Of a DNA stretch of 64,000 bases, positions 34,738-43,079 are shown one piece after another. The first letter of the stretch is position 1, and each line of letters starts with the position of its first letter. Position numbers and translations under genes: made by a program. The notes below the pieces were generated by a model, which had not been told where the DNA came from, did not search any database, and was given only the letters and a program-made list of their open reading frames with translations. Source of the DNA: Spirochaetaceae bacterium (GTDB taxonomy: Bacteria; Spirochaetota; Spirochaetia; SZUA-6; Bin103); NCBI GenBank assembly GCA_028821475.1, contig JAPPGB010000090.1, positions 19,447 to 83,446 of the forward strand, read 5' to 3'.

Positions 34738-35519
34738 TGTCGTTGTTCTACCGATCGACGTGCGCGTAGAAGGAGTCGAAGCCTTATGGCCTCGAACCCG
34801 TAGCCACTGAAGAACCAAAGTGATTTCGGGAGGCTAAAGCCTTCTATCTCGGTGAGGAGCTTCCAAGTGTATCGCGCCGCGACCATCTTATTCGCAGAAA
34901 TCGAATCTCGGCGCATCCTACAGGAGATCAGAGGTTCGTTGATCCCGATCGCCGAGCGTGACCCGTCCCGTAGCAGTGCAAGCCAGTAGCCATGATCCTG
35001 TCGGAGTCTAAGAAGTGGCATTCTGACCGTTCCACATGTGGAGCGGCGCACCATGGCAGTAGAACAATTTATCTTGTTGCGACGCAGCATGGTGCCGTAC
35101 GTAACACGGGGTGGTATGGAGACGAAGGTACCATTGGCCTCGCCTTCCCGGATTCGTACCCATCCAGTGTACGAAATGTCGGCCTGACACCGTTCCATTG
35201 CGGCGATCTGAATGGCTGCCTTGTCAGGAAACCACCTGTCGTCGCTGTCTATGAACGCGACCATGAGTCCTCGGGCTCTATCAATCCCAATGTTTCGAGC
35301 GTGCGCTGGACCGGAGTTTGCAGTCTGCGGAATGAGGCAGATTCGACGATCATGTCGCTGGTAGTCAGCGACAATGGCTCGGCTGGAATCCGTTGATCCG
35401 TCGTCGACGACGATTAACTCCCAATCTTGAAGGGATTGACCCAAGATGGATTTGATCGACTCGGCGATGAAGCGTTCGGAATTGTAGCAGGGCATGATAA
35501 CCGTTAGAAGTGGGGGCAT
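34716..35519 (-). CDS. Family 2 glycosyltransferase, opposite strand
   Basis: A 267-residue GT2 protein: LLTVIMPCYNSERFIAESI, ELIVVDDGSTDSS, then ARNIGIDRARG and the acidic AFIDSDDRW motif. It is the only minus-strand gene of the glycan island and converges on the GT4 gene with a 22-base overlap, so it was probably inserted or inverted relative to the rest. It has a basic C-terminal end. Whether it belongs to the same pathway is inferred from location. Confidence 0.87.
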   Translation of the reverse strand: MPPLLTVIMPCYNSERFIAESIKSILGQSLQDWELIVVDDGSTDSSRAIVADYQRHDRRICLIPQTANSGPAHARNIGIDRARGLMVAFIDSDDRWFPDKAAIQIAAMERCQADISYTGWVRIREGEANGTFVSIPPRVTYGTMLRRNKINCSTAMVRRSTCGTVRMPLLRLRQDHGYWLALLRDGSRSAIGINEPLISCRMRRDSISANKMVAARYTWKLLTEIEGFSLPKSLWFFSGYGFEAIRLRLLLRARRSVEQRHQSSSDP

Positions 35520-35642
35520 GGGATCCAGTGACTGAGTCGATGTTATACTATTTGGGTCGGATCGTGGCTATGGCTGAGATCGTACGGCGGACGCGCGCGG
35601 CACGTGGCAGACCACGGTCCCGAAACCCGTTGCGTTTCCGTG

Positions 35643-36632
35643 ATGGAGAGAGATAGCGAGTTGGAACTCATCACCTTCGTCGTGTTGGCGGCGGGAGCAT
35701 ACTTCATTCGTCGTACCAAGCGTCGATCGGCTGTATACAGTTGGTTTTTCTTGTTCACCGTATATTCCCTAGTAGTACGAACCTCACCGCCCACGTTGGA
35801 TATGGTCGCGTACCATAGCGCTCTCACCGTGTGGCCGCCTCCGGTGACCCAATATACACTGCGGGAGCCCATAATATGGCTTGGAGCACCTCTTGTCTAC
35901 AAGATCTTGGGCAGCGAGGTTTTCACGTTTATGCTGTTTGATGTGACCACCGGGCTGATTGTCATTCGTGCGGTCGACCGTATGGAAGAAGGACGAGAGA
36001 CTATGTTACCGTTGGGTCCGATGGTATTAGTGTCATACGTTTTTTTGATGGGACAGCAGAATGGCTGGCGGCAACAGGTAGCATTCGCTATATTTCTGTG
36101 GGCCTGCTCCGCGCGATCAAATCATCAACGGAGGGCGCTTCTATTGCTGGTCTTGTCGGTTCTCGCACACAACTCAACCGCGCTACTCTCGGGATACTGG
36201 TTTGATGTCGGCCGCAACGGACGCCGACGATACGGTCCTCTGATCACACTTGTAGGAGTGTCCTTGGTTGGGCTGCTACTCCCTTACCTTGCCAAGTCGT
36301 CATCGGTCACGGGGCTTAGAACCGAGTATCTATATGTCGCGTTGGCAGTTGTTCTATACCTTGTCGTGGTCTATTCCAGTTCCGGGCGGTTACCTCGTGG
36401 CGCGGCGACCGGGTTGGTGAACTTTGCCGCATTCGTGCCGGCCATTGTCATTCTTGGGTCGACACAGTTCGAAAGAATGGCGATGATGTTCCTGGTACTC
36501 ATACTGGTGGACATGTGGAAGCACCATGGGCCTTTGCAATTAAATCGGCCCGAAGTGGTGAATATGGTATTTGCGATCCTGGTGGCACCCGTATTTCTTT
36601 TCCCCAACGCGTTGAACATGTTACTGATATAG
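35643..36632 (+). CDS. EpsG-like polysaccharide polymerase
   Basis: About 329 residues with roughly 9-10 membrane helices. The segment FLMGQQNGWRQQVAFAIF resembles the N-x-x-RQ-x-x-A motif of the EpsG family, Wzy-like polymerases of exopolysaccharide units. The DMVAYHSAL segment in the first loop matches the family's D..Y pattern. The start is put at the ATG 35643 (MERDSELE); an upstream in-frame ATG at 35604 adds a non-hydrophobic leader. Together with the flippase it completes a Wzx/Wzy-like set. Confidence 0.78.
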   Translation: MERDSELELITFVVLAAGAYFIRRTKRRSAVYSWFFLFTVYSLVVRTSPPTLDMVAYHSALTVWPPPVTQYTLREPIIWLGAPLVYKILGSEVFTFMLFDVTTGLIVIRAVDRMEEGRETMLPLGPMVLVSYVFLMGQQNGWRQQVAFAIFLWACSARSNHQRRALLLLVLSVLAHNSTALLSGYWFDVGRNGRRRYGPLITLVGVSLVGLLLPYLAKSSSVTGLRTEYLYVALAVVLYLVVVYSSSGRLPRGAATGLVNFAAFVPAIVILGSTQFERMAMMFLVLILVDMWKHHGPLQLNRPEVVNMVFAILVAPVFLFPNALNMLLI

Positions 36633-36804
36633 TAGGAGTCCATTGAATCATGACGGAGGACGATAGTGGAGTCGAGAACATCCGGTGTTGACTCATTGAG
36701 AGTGTCTGTGGGCTTTGGTCTTTTGGCTTTGAGTGCTGCCTCGCGCACCGCGGCAGCTCGTTTATGGAGATTGTCCCGTCTTTTAGGACATAGCGAGATG
36801 AGGT

Positions 36805-38124
36805 GTGCAGAGGTTGGTTACGATAGAAGAGTTCGAGGATCGCTCGGCGGCGATCGGTGTAGTTGGACTTGGTTACGTGGGGGTGTCGTTGCTCGTGGCG
36901 CTGGCACGACACTTCCGGGTGTGTGGCTTTGACCGAGACCCAAGACGTATTCGGGAACTCAAGAAGGGATTCGACCGCACGCGGTCTGTGACCGCAGCTG
37001 AGATAGGGGCGATAGATCGTACGTTAACGATCGATGAGAGCGTGCTTGAACAATGCAAGCTGATTATCATTTCAGTCCCGACCCCAATTACGCCAAGTTT
37101 ATATCCGAATTTGGAGCCTCTGAAGGACGCTGCTCGATCGGTTGCGCGTCGGGTGTCTGGAGGTAGTGTCATTGTCATCGAGTCCACGGTCTACCCGGGT
37201 GTAACAGAGGGAATTGTTAGGCCGATCATCACTAACGAGAGTAAACTTGAGCCGGGTGATCGATTGCATTTTGGTTACTCCCCTGAGCGTATCAATCCGG
37301 GTGACGGCCAACACTCTCTTGGACGTATCCCTAAGGTGGTGGCCGGAGATAGTGACGCAGTGACCGATTTGCTGGCGAAGGTTTATGGTGCGATAGCAAA
37401 CGGCGTCCACCAAGCGACGAGTATCAAGGTAGCAGAAGCCGCTAAAGTACTTGAGAACACACAGCGTGACGTCAACATTGCGCTAATGAACGAGGCTGCG
37501 ACAATTTTCCGGCGCATTGGAGTTGATACGAGAGACGTGATCCGTACGGCGAGTACAAAGTGGAATTTTGCGCCATTTGAGCCAGGGCTGGTCGGGGGAG
37601 ACTGTATCGCTACGGATCCCTACTATCTCCTCCATATCGCCAGAAAGACTGGTACGGACGCTGCCGTTATTTCAGCTAGTCGTGATGTTAATGATGGTAT
37701 GGGACGCTACGTTGCCGAGCACACAGGCGCTCTAATCCGCAGTCGGAGCAGCGCACGTTCAGAGGCCCGAGTACTAATCTTAGGAATAAGCTTCAAGGAG
37801 AACGTGCCCCGCGTGCAGAATACGAGAGTAGTTGACATTGTTGACGCGTTGGTGCTGCAGCGGGTGAGCTGTTCAGTGTTTGATCCAATCGCAGACGCGG
37901 ATGAAGTTCGGGCTCTCGGTTATGAGCCCTTGACGAGTGTGGATCGGGATGCTCCCTATGACGCGGTGGTAGTTGCGGTAAAGCACCGATTGTTTATTAC
38001 AACGCTACCGATCACAAGATTGCTCAAACTAATGGTGCCGGGCAAAGGAGTACTGGTCGACGTGAAATCCATGTACGATCGACGAGAGGTCGAGAAATCA
38101 GGCATGATATACTGGAGCTTGTGA
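36805..38124 (+). CDS. Nucleotide-sugar dehydrogenase (UDP-glucose/GDP-mannose DH family, TviB/WbpA-like)
   Basis: A 439-residue NAD-dependent four-electron dehydrogenase. The Rossmann motif IGVVGLGYVGVSLLVALA is near the start, the middle has VIVIESTVYPGVTEGIV and YSPERINPGD, the catalytic Cys lies in GLVGGDCIATDPYYL, and a C-terminal UDP-binding domain has LGISFKENVPRVQNT. The GGDCI and SPERINPGD variants are those of UDP-N-acetylhexosamine dehydrogenases (TviB/WbpO) rather than UDP-glucose DH. It supplies an acidic sugar to the glycan. The start is a GTG at 36805; a TTG at 36814 is possible. Confidence 0.88.
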   Translation: MQRLVTIEEFEDRSAAIGVVGLGYVGVSLLVALARHFRVCGFDRDPRRIRELKKGFDRTRSVTAAEIGAIDRTLTIDESVLEQCKLIIISVPTPITPSLYPNLEPLKDAARSVARRVSGGSVIVIESTVYPGVTEGIVRPIITNESKLEPGDRLHFGYSPERINPGDGQHSLGRIPKVVAGDSDAVTDLLAKVYGAIANGVHQATSIKVAEAAKVLENTQRDVNIALMNEAATIFRRIGVDTRDVIRTASTKWNFAPFEPGLVGGDCIATDPYYLLHIARKTGTDAAVISASRDVNDGMGRYVAEHTGALIRSRSSARSEARVLILGISFKENVPRVQNTRVVDIVDALVLQRVSCSVFDPIADADEVRALGYEPLTSVDRDAPYDAVVVAVKHRLFITTLPITRLLKLMVPGKGVLVDVKSMYDRREVEKSGMIYWSL

Positions 38125-38450
38125 AATCGGGACTATTCAAAGTTGTGCAGCTGATCTCCCATCCACGATGATGTCCCCCGTGCAGGTGCCGCGACGCTGG
38201 TTCTGGTGTCGACGCGGATCCAGCAAGTTTGGGTATTTGGGTGGGTGGTGGCCATGTCGGCTGGCCAACCGGATGAGCCTGCTGGCAATCTAGTGGCTAT
38301 GGAAAGGAGGGGCGACTGTGTTCCAAGGAGCGGTGGGTGCCGCGACGGTCGAGGATTGCTACTGGTATATTCCTTTGCGGTCGGAAGGTACTCGGTCTTG
38401 GAGTGTCAACTGAACGGAAGAGTTGCAAGGATGATGGGAAGACGCGTGCG
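38125..38450. other. Spacer in glycan island
   Basis: About 326 bases between the dehydrogenase and epimerase genes. No coding frame shows family features, and no clear hairpin terminator is visible. It may carry a promoter for the epimerase gene, but I cannot point to one. Confidence 0.4.
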
Positions 38451-39428
38451 ATGGCATTAGTGTCGCTTGTGGGTGGGATGGGATTCATCGGCAGCCGCCT
38501 AGCCTCTGACCTCAGTGCAAAGGGCGACGCCGTAAGGATTGTGGACGCTGCAGTGACTCGTAATGACGATGGACAGTACCTTCGGGTGGATGTTCGGGAT
38601 CGCCATGCTTTGGCGGCAAGCATAGACGGTTCTGACGTGATATACAGCCTCGCGGCTGTCCACCGCGATGATATAAAGCCAGCGTCCCTATATGACGAAG
38701 TCAACGTGTTAGGAGCGGTTAATCTCTGCGACGCGTGTCGGGAACTTGGCATTTTAAGAATCGTGTTCACGAGCTCGGTTGCCGTGTATAGTCTCGTTGC
38801 GGACGAACTCTCGGAGGACAGTACTACCGAGCCCTCAAGTGCGTACGGATCCTCGAAACTCCGGGCGGAGCAAGTATATCGCGATTGGCAGGCGGAAGAA
38901 CCGAATAGTCGGTCCCTAGTGATCGTTCGCCCTACCGTGGTCTTCGGTGAGGGGAACCGAGGCAATGTCTACCAGTTGTTCCGCCAAATCTGGTCGCGAC
39001 GTTTCGTGATGGTAGGTAACGGTAGGAACAGGAAGTCCATGGCATACGTAGGGAATGTTAGTGCGTTCCTTGTTCATGTGCTCGGTCTCGGCGCCGGCGT
39101 ACATACGTTTAACTATGTGGACGGTCCTGATCTTTCGATGGAAGAACTCGTCGACACTATCTTGATCGCTTTCGGCCGACAACCCAAGCTAAAGGTTCGA
39201 ATTCCCTATGTGTTCGGATACCTGATTGGTGTGGTATGCGATGCAGTGGCCGCAGCTAGCAACAGGCGACTGCCAATTAGCGCGGCTCGCATACGTAAAT
39301 TTCGGAGCACAACCACTTTTTCGGCACAACGAACCAAGTCTATCGGCTTCCAACCTCCAACGAGCCTACGTGAGGCGCTGTTAAAGACCATCAAACACGA
39401 ATTCTTCGGAAGTGCGCGTTCCGATTGA
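38451..39428 (+). CDS. NAD-dependent epimerase/dehydratase (extended SDR)
   Basis: A 325-residue extended SDR. The cofactor motif is VGGMGFIGSRLA, the acidic strand RIVDAAV follows, TSSVAVY provides the Ser/Thr, and SAYGSSKLRAE carries the catalytic Tyr-x3-Lys. It likely epimerises or modifies a nucleotide sugar produced with the dehydrogenase next to it. The ATG at 38451 is chosen because the Rossmann strand follows at once; the frame extends upstream to 38337 with unconserved sequence. Last gene of the glycan island; composition becomes mixed after it. Confidence 0.88.
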   Translation: MALVSLVGGMGFIGSRLASDLSAKGDAVRIVDAAVTRNDDGQYLRVDVRDRHALAASIDGSDVIYSLAAVHRDDIKPASLYDEVNVLGAVNLCDACRELGILRIVFTSSVAVYSLVADELSEDSTTEPSSAYGSSKLRAEQVYRDWQAEEPNSRSLVIVRPTVVFGEGNRGNVYQLFRQIWSRRFVMVGNGRNRKSMAYVGNVSAFLVHVLGLGAGVHTFNYVDGPDLSMEELVDTILIAFGRQPKLKVRIPYVFGYLIGVVCDAVAAASNRRLPISAARIRKFRSTTTFSAQRTKSIGFQPPTSLREALLKTIKHEFFGSARSD

Positions 39429-39522
39429 GAGACATCCGCCGAAACATTCGGACCTCGGACCAGGATTGTGTGCTTAACTCAAACTGCTTCTCCGACTAGT
39501 CACGGTCCGCGCGTGGCGGCGT

Positions 39523-39942
39523 GTGCTTGACGGAAGAGATTCGAGGGCGATACGGTATGTGAGCCGCTATCAGCCTAATGGGCTGCTGGCCGACTGGGAG
39601 GTTCTGGAAGTGCATGGAGGGGCAGCGCAGAAGGATGACAGCATAACCATAGTCGAACGAATTGTCCATGACGATTTGGCGAGCTATTACGACAAGGAAT
39701 TTGACGTCGTGGCGCGCCACGTTCGAGCATTCTTGAATGACGAAGAGTACGTACAGATCTACATCGTGTTTGAGGGTGAGTTGGAGGAACTGAGGGCAAC
39801 TAATTGGGCAAAGGGTCTGACCGGAAGGATTCGCAAGAAGCTTTCGTCGCAACACATCGAAGAGTTTCCCATTCTTTCGCCAGTTTCGAAGTCCGAATGG
39901 CCGATGATAAAACGAGCTTTGCCAAGTGAGCAAACAAGCTGA
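39523..39942 (+). CDS. Uncharacterised gene A', paralog of the module gene at 41695
   Basis: Up to 139 residues; the start is uncertain. It has no family I can name. The C-terminal half (EEYVQIYIVFEGE, then IEEFPILSPVSKSEW) lines up with the protein at 41695-42039 (EPYLDIAIICDAN, then VEEFPVPSFFLKSEW), so the two are paralogs. It overlaps the following broken HEPN-like gene by 17 bases, the same arrangement as in the intact pair. It may be an antitoxin-like partner. It lies between the glycan island and the first binding-protein repeat. Confidence 0.55.
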   Translation: MLDGRDSRAIRYVSRYQPNGLLADWEVLEVHGGAAQKDDSITIVERIVHDDLASYYDKEFDVVARHVRAFLNDEEYVQIYIVFEGELEELRATNWAKGLTGRIRKKLSSQHIEEFPILSPVSKSEWPMIKRALPSEQTS

Positions 39943-40083
39943 CGATCATTTGAAGCTGGGATGGGAGGCTATCTGTTCGATCTCTGAACGACCGCGTCAA
40001 GTGACTCTGAAACGAGCTGTAAGTGATGCCTACTACGTGCGTTCGCGGTTTATCTGCTGATGAACCTGCGAGCGCCGAGATAA
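39926..40083 (+). pseudogene. HEPN-like module gene B', internally deleted
   Basis: A GTG at 39926 starts a 44-codon frame whose TLKRAVSDAYY matches LRRSVSTIYYA of the intact HEPN-like gene at 42026-42505. After that point the sequence jumps to the equivalent of its end: in another frame, AFAVYLLMNLRAPR aligns with AFAIYLLIDKRRG, stopping at 40083. The middle ~100 codons are deleted and the frame is lost. So this module has an intact first gene and a dead second gene. Confidence 0.7.
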
Positions 40084-40121
40084 AGACCGCCAACCCCGGG
40101 AGCATGAGAGCCTATCCGAAC

Positions 40122-40801
40122 GTCAGCGGTCGAACCAGAGTTGGTCGGCCCAGTACATCAGGTTGCCTTTCCAGTCGGTGTTGGAGACCGGGAACTCGGT
40201 GGGTACGTTGCGCAGGTCGTTGTTGGTCAGCAGCACGGCCGGGGCCTCGCCGACGGTGCCGATCACGAACAAGTTGTCGCCGGTGAAGTCGAACATCTTC
40301 TGGGCCAGCTCGAACCACTCCTCGGAGCCGAACTCGGACAGGCGGAACTGGCGCTGCCAGTCGATGCCGCCCGGCTGCAGCATGAACTCGTCGGCGGCGA
40401 TGTTTTCGCCCCAGGCGGCGTCGTCCACCAGCCGCGGCACCACGCGCAGGTCGACCTCCGCCCACTGCGCGATCTCCAGCTCGAACAGCTTGCTGATCCA
40501 CGGCATCATGGTGGGAGTTTCCAGGCCGACGCCGCGGATAATGTCCCAGTGCGCCACCAGCGCCTCGGCCCAGGTGTCGTAGCCCTCCTCCTCGGCCAGT
40601 TTCTGGGCGTCCTCGTTGTAGCGGATGTGCCACTTCTTGAGATAGTTGCTCGGCGCGTACTGCACGTAGTTGCCGCCCTTCCAGGTGGTCCAGCCGGGAA
40701 TGACCACGTAGTCGATCTGCGACATGTGGAACTGCATGGCGTGGTCGTCGATCTTGGTGATGCTGGCCGCGGTGGTGGGCGTCTCGCCGGCGCGCCAGCC
40801 G
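40122..40801 (-). pseudogene. Binding-protein gene fragment 1 (3' portion with two in-frame internal deletions)
   Basis: A diverged copy of 45103-46595 of the full binding-protein gene. Two blocks are missing: the equivalent of 45346-45549 (204 bases) and of 45683-46291 (609 bases). Each deletion point sits on a short identity present at both ends (GTCGA and GAT), and both keep the frame, so a 204-codon frame from 40737 is still open. There is no signal peptide and a third of the fold is gone, so a working binding protein is not expected. The left boundary (GTCAGCGGTC) is the same base as in the other two copies. Confidence 0.85.
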
Positions 40802-41429
40802 TCGGTTCACGAATATCTCGCCCTTGGCACGTCGGAATGCCCGGTCCCAAATAGCCCGCCGGCGGACGATGGCTGTGCACCGATTTCATCGTCTTCCATG
40901 TTACGGAGCGACCGTGCAGAGTCACGCTTGGTAGAGCATCACGTCGGAACAGGCTCCAGCACTCGTGCGGCGCATGACGGTCGATGGTGGTCGTCGTCAG
41001 TCGAAAAGCCGCTTCCGTACTTGTGCCTCGGAGTCGTGCCACGTTCCATCGCGTACGTAACTTTCGGCGATGCGTCCCAAGACGCCGCTGACATAGGGGT
41101 ATTCGAACGACAGTCGCAGTGACCAGGCGCGGTACGTGTCGGCAATTCGACTTTGAGTAGCGGCCCATCGCATGGAACGCCGCGCGCGGCCGCTTTACCT
41201 GCAGCAGGTTATCGATCACCTCTGCACGCTCTGCATCGGTCAGCCAATTCCAAGGGGGAGGAATGATGGTGTGCCAGTACCCGTTGCGGACCTCTTGTGT
41301 CTGTTGATCGAGGAGTCGCCACGTCGTATCACCCAGCGGTGCGCATCGGAACAGGCGCGCTGCTGGTCTACGGTGGCGTCTGTGGCAGCGGCCCGCAGGA
41401 CGTCCGATCTCTCGGAGGAGTCGAGCGAC
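40802..41429 (-). pseudogene. Scrambled relic of an unrecognised gene inside the repeat array
   Basis: On the minus strand one frame reads WHTIIPPPWNWLTDAERAEV and then VKRPRAAFHAMG; after a break another frame reads EYPYVSGVLGRIAESYVRDG and then WHDSEAQVRKRLFD followed by a stop. These look like consecutive parts of the C-terminal end of one protein, broken by frameshifts, that was inserted between binding-protein fragments. I cannot name the family. No intact gene lies in this stretch. Confidence 0.45.
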
Positions 41430-41525
41430 GCGATGAACCCACGCGTCGACCGGCGCAGCTTCGCCCGCAGCTACCTGCGCCGTCAGCAAAGCGTCGCTGA
41501 ACCGTCCGCTCATCGCTGCTCCGGC
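41430..41525 (-). pseudogene. Relic of a binding-protein gene 5' region
   Basis: The minus strand reads GAAMSGRFSDALLTAQVAAG, matching GAAMSGRFSEAPMLAARVAAG near the N-terminus of the full binding protein at 45104-47122, with many substitutions. The sequence on both sides is unrelated. It shows that an older, more complete copy of the gene once lay left of module II. Confidence 0.65.
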
Positions 41526-41694
41526 AAAGCGACGCGCTCAGCTTCGAATCTTGGGTAGCGAGCGCCAGCGCCAACGGCAGTGTGCCGACTACGCCGGCCG
41601 CTGGTTGACAAAACGGCGCGGGTTCGTGTCACCTACCAGAGTTCGCGGGTCGTCGAGCCCACCACCAAACAGCGGCGGCCGCGGAGGTATCCTG

Positions 41695-42039
41695 GTGCAG
41701 AACGGAACCGTAGCGCAGATTCAGGACGACGAAGGACTGAAACAGATAGCGACAATTGCCCGGGAGGGTCTGGAGCAGTACAAGGTTCGGTTCAAGTTTC
41801 AGGTAGTGGTGGACCGCGAGTCGAACGACTACGGTGACGGCGACGGCGAACCGTACTTGGATATCGCTATCATATGCGATGCCAATAACGTCGACGAATT
41901 AGGAGCATCTGATCTGGTCGGTTACTTGATGACGCTGCGAGACAAGCTGGTCGAGATCGGCGTGGAGGAGTTTCCGGTGCCGTCATTCTTTTTGAAATCA
42001 GAGTGGGAGGGGCTGAACAAGCACAGTGGATCCCCATAA
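41695..42039 (+). CDS. Uncharacterised module gene A (partner of HEPN-like gene)
   Basis: A 114-residue protein from a GTG at 41695 with GGAGG at 41683-41687; the frame also runs upstream to 41551 through low-quality sequence. It is predicted alpha/beta, with alternating strands FKFQVVVDRES and EPYLDIAIICDAN, and a conserved end VPSFFLKSEW. I do not recognise a family, and a nucleotidyltransferase motif is not seen. It overlaps the HEPN-like gene by 14 bases, so the two are coupled. By context it is the antitoxin or regulator of that gene. A paralog is at 39523-39942. Confidence 0.65.
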   Translation: MQNGTVAQIQDDEGLKQIATIAREGLEQYKVRFKFQVVVDRESNDYGDGDGEPYLDIAIICDANNVDELGASDLVGYLMTLRDKLVEIGVEEFPVPSFFLKSEWEGLNKHSGSP

Positions 42040-42505
42040 GCTCTTGGCGGCGGCACGGGACCTCGTTCACTCGGGTATACACGGCAACAGAGTAACTGAT
42101 GAGTACCTTCGGCGATCTGTCAGCACGATCTACTATGCGCTATTCCAGTGTTTGTCGAGATCCAATGCCGATTCGTTGGTTGGCGGCCCCAGGGCGCGGC
42201 GTGATCAGGAAGAGTGGGATTTGGTTTACCGTGCGATGGATCACAGGAAGGCACTCAATCGTTGCCGCAGAAGTGACGAATTGAAGAGGTTCCCAGTAGA
42301 GATTCAGAGGTTTGCCAACCTGTTCTGTATAGCACAGGAACAGAGGATCAAGGCGGACTATGATCCGCACGCAAGGTTTTCAGTCGGTTCGGTTCTGGTC
42401 GCGATAACATTCGCGACCATTATCATACAAAGATTCCGCGCGCTGCCGCGTCATAGTCGACGGGCGTTCGCGATTTATTTGCTGATCGACAAGAGGCGAG
42501 GATAG
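42026..42505 (+). CDS. HEPN-like protein (UPF0332 type), module gene B
   Basis: A 159-residue mostly helical protein. EYLRRSVSTIYYALFQCL matches the first helix signature of HEPN/UPF0332 proteins (RRAxSxAYYAxFH), and QRIKADYDP matches their later R..ADYDP motif. Many HEPN proteins are RNase toxins with an RxxxxH active site; no clean RxxxxH is visible here, so activity is uncertain. The start GTG/ATG region overlaps gene A by 14 bases. The stop is 12 bases from the start of binding-protein repeat 2. Composition is AT-richer than the repeat. Confidence 0.68.
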   Translation: MDPHKLLAAARDLVHSGIHGNRVTDEYLRRSVSTIYYALFQCLSRSNADSLVGGPRARRDQEEWDLVYRAMDHRKALNRCRRSDELKRFPVEIQRFANLFCIAQEQRIKADYDPHARFSVGSVLVAITFATIIIQRFRALPRHSRRAFAIYLLIDKRRG

Positions 42506-42517
42506 CGGCGTCCCTCT

Positions 42518-43038
42518 GTCAGCGGTCGAACCAGAGTTGGTCGGCCCAGTACATCAGGTTGCCTTTCCAGTCGGTGTTGGAGACCGGGAACTCGGTGGGT
42601 ACGTTGCGCAGGTCGTTGTTGGTCAGCAGCACGGCCGGGGCCTCGCCGACGGTGCCGATGACGAACACGTTGTCGCCGGTGAAGTCGAACATCTTCTGGG
42701 CCAGCTCGAACCACTCGCCGGAGCCGAACTCCGAGAGGCGGAACTGGCGCTGCCAGTCGAAGTAGCGCTTCCACTCCGCCGGCGGCTCGGTGCCCGGCAA
42801 CTCGCCGCCGTAGTCGGACAGCTTGCGTTCGCCGCGCTCGATCAGGCGGCGCGCCTGCTCCCACTCGTCGTAGCTGCCGGTCATGTTGAAGTCGCCGTGC
42901 AGGCCGACGCCGCCGGAGCCGGGGCCGTCGTTGATCCAGTTCCAGAACTCGGTGATGGCGTCGATGCCGCCCGGCTGCAGCATGAACTCGTCGGCGGCGA
43001 TGTTTTCGCCCCAGGCGGCGTCGTCCACCAGCCGCGGC
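42518..43038 (-). repeat. Binding-protein gene fragment 2: 521-bp direct repeat of the gene's 3' end
   Basis: As far as I can read by eye, it is base-for-base the same as 45103-45623, the last ~173 codons and stop of the full binding-protein gene, in the same orientation. It begins at GTCAGCGGTC and ends at CACCAGCCGCGGC, after which the sequences differ completely. It carries no start or signal, so no functional product is expected. Its identity implies a recent duplication, or gene conversion with the full gene. Confidence 0.92.
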
Positions 43039-43079
43039 CGGTAGCCCGATTCCAAAGGATACGCTTGACATGACGCTAC

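Noticed and set aside
40123..40737. 204-codon frame as a functional short binding protein
   Set aside because: No signal peptide, and over 270 residues of the fold are missing relative to the full gene; treated as a pseudogene.
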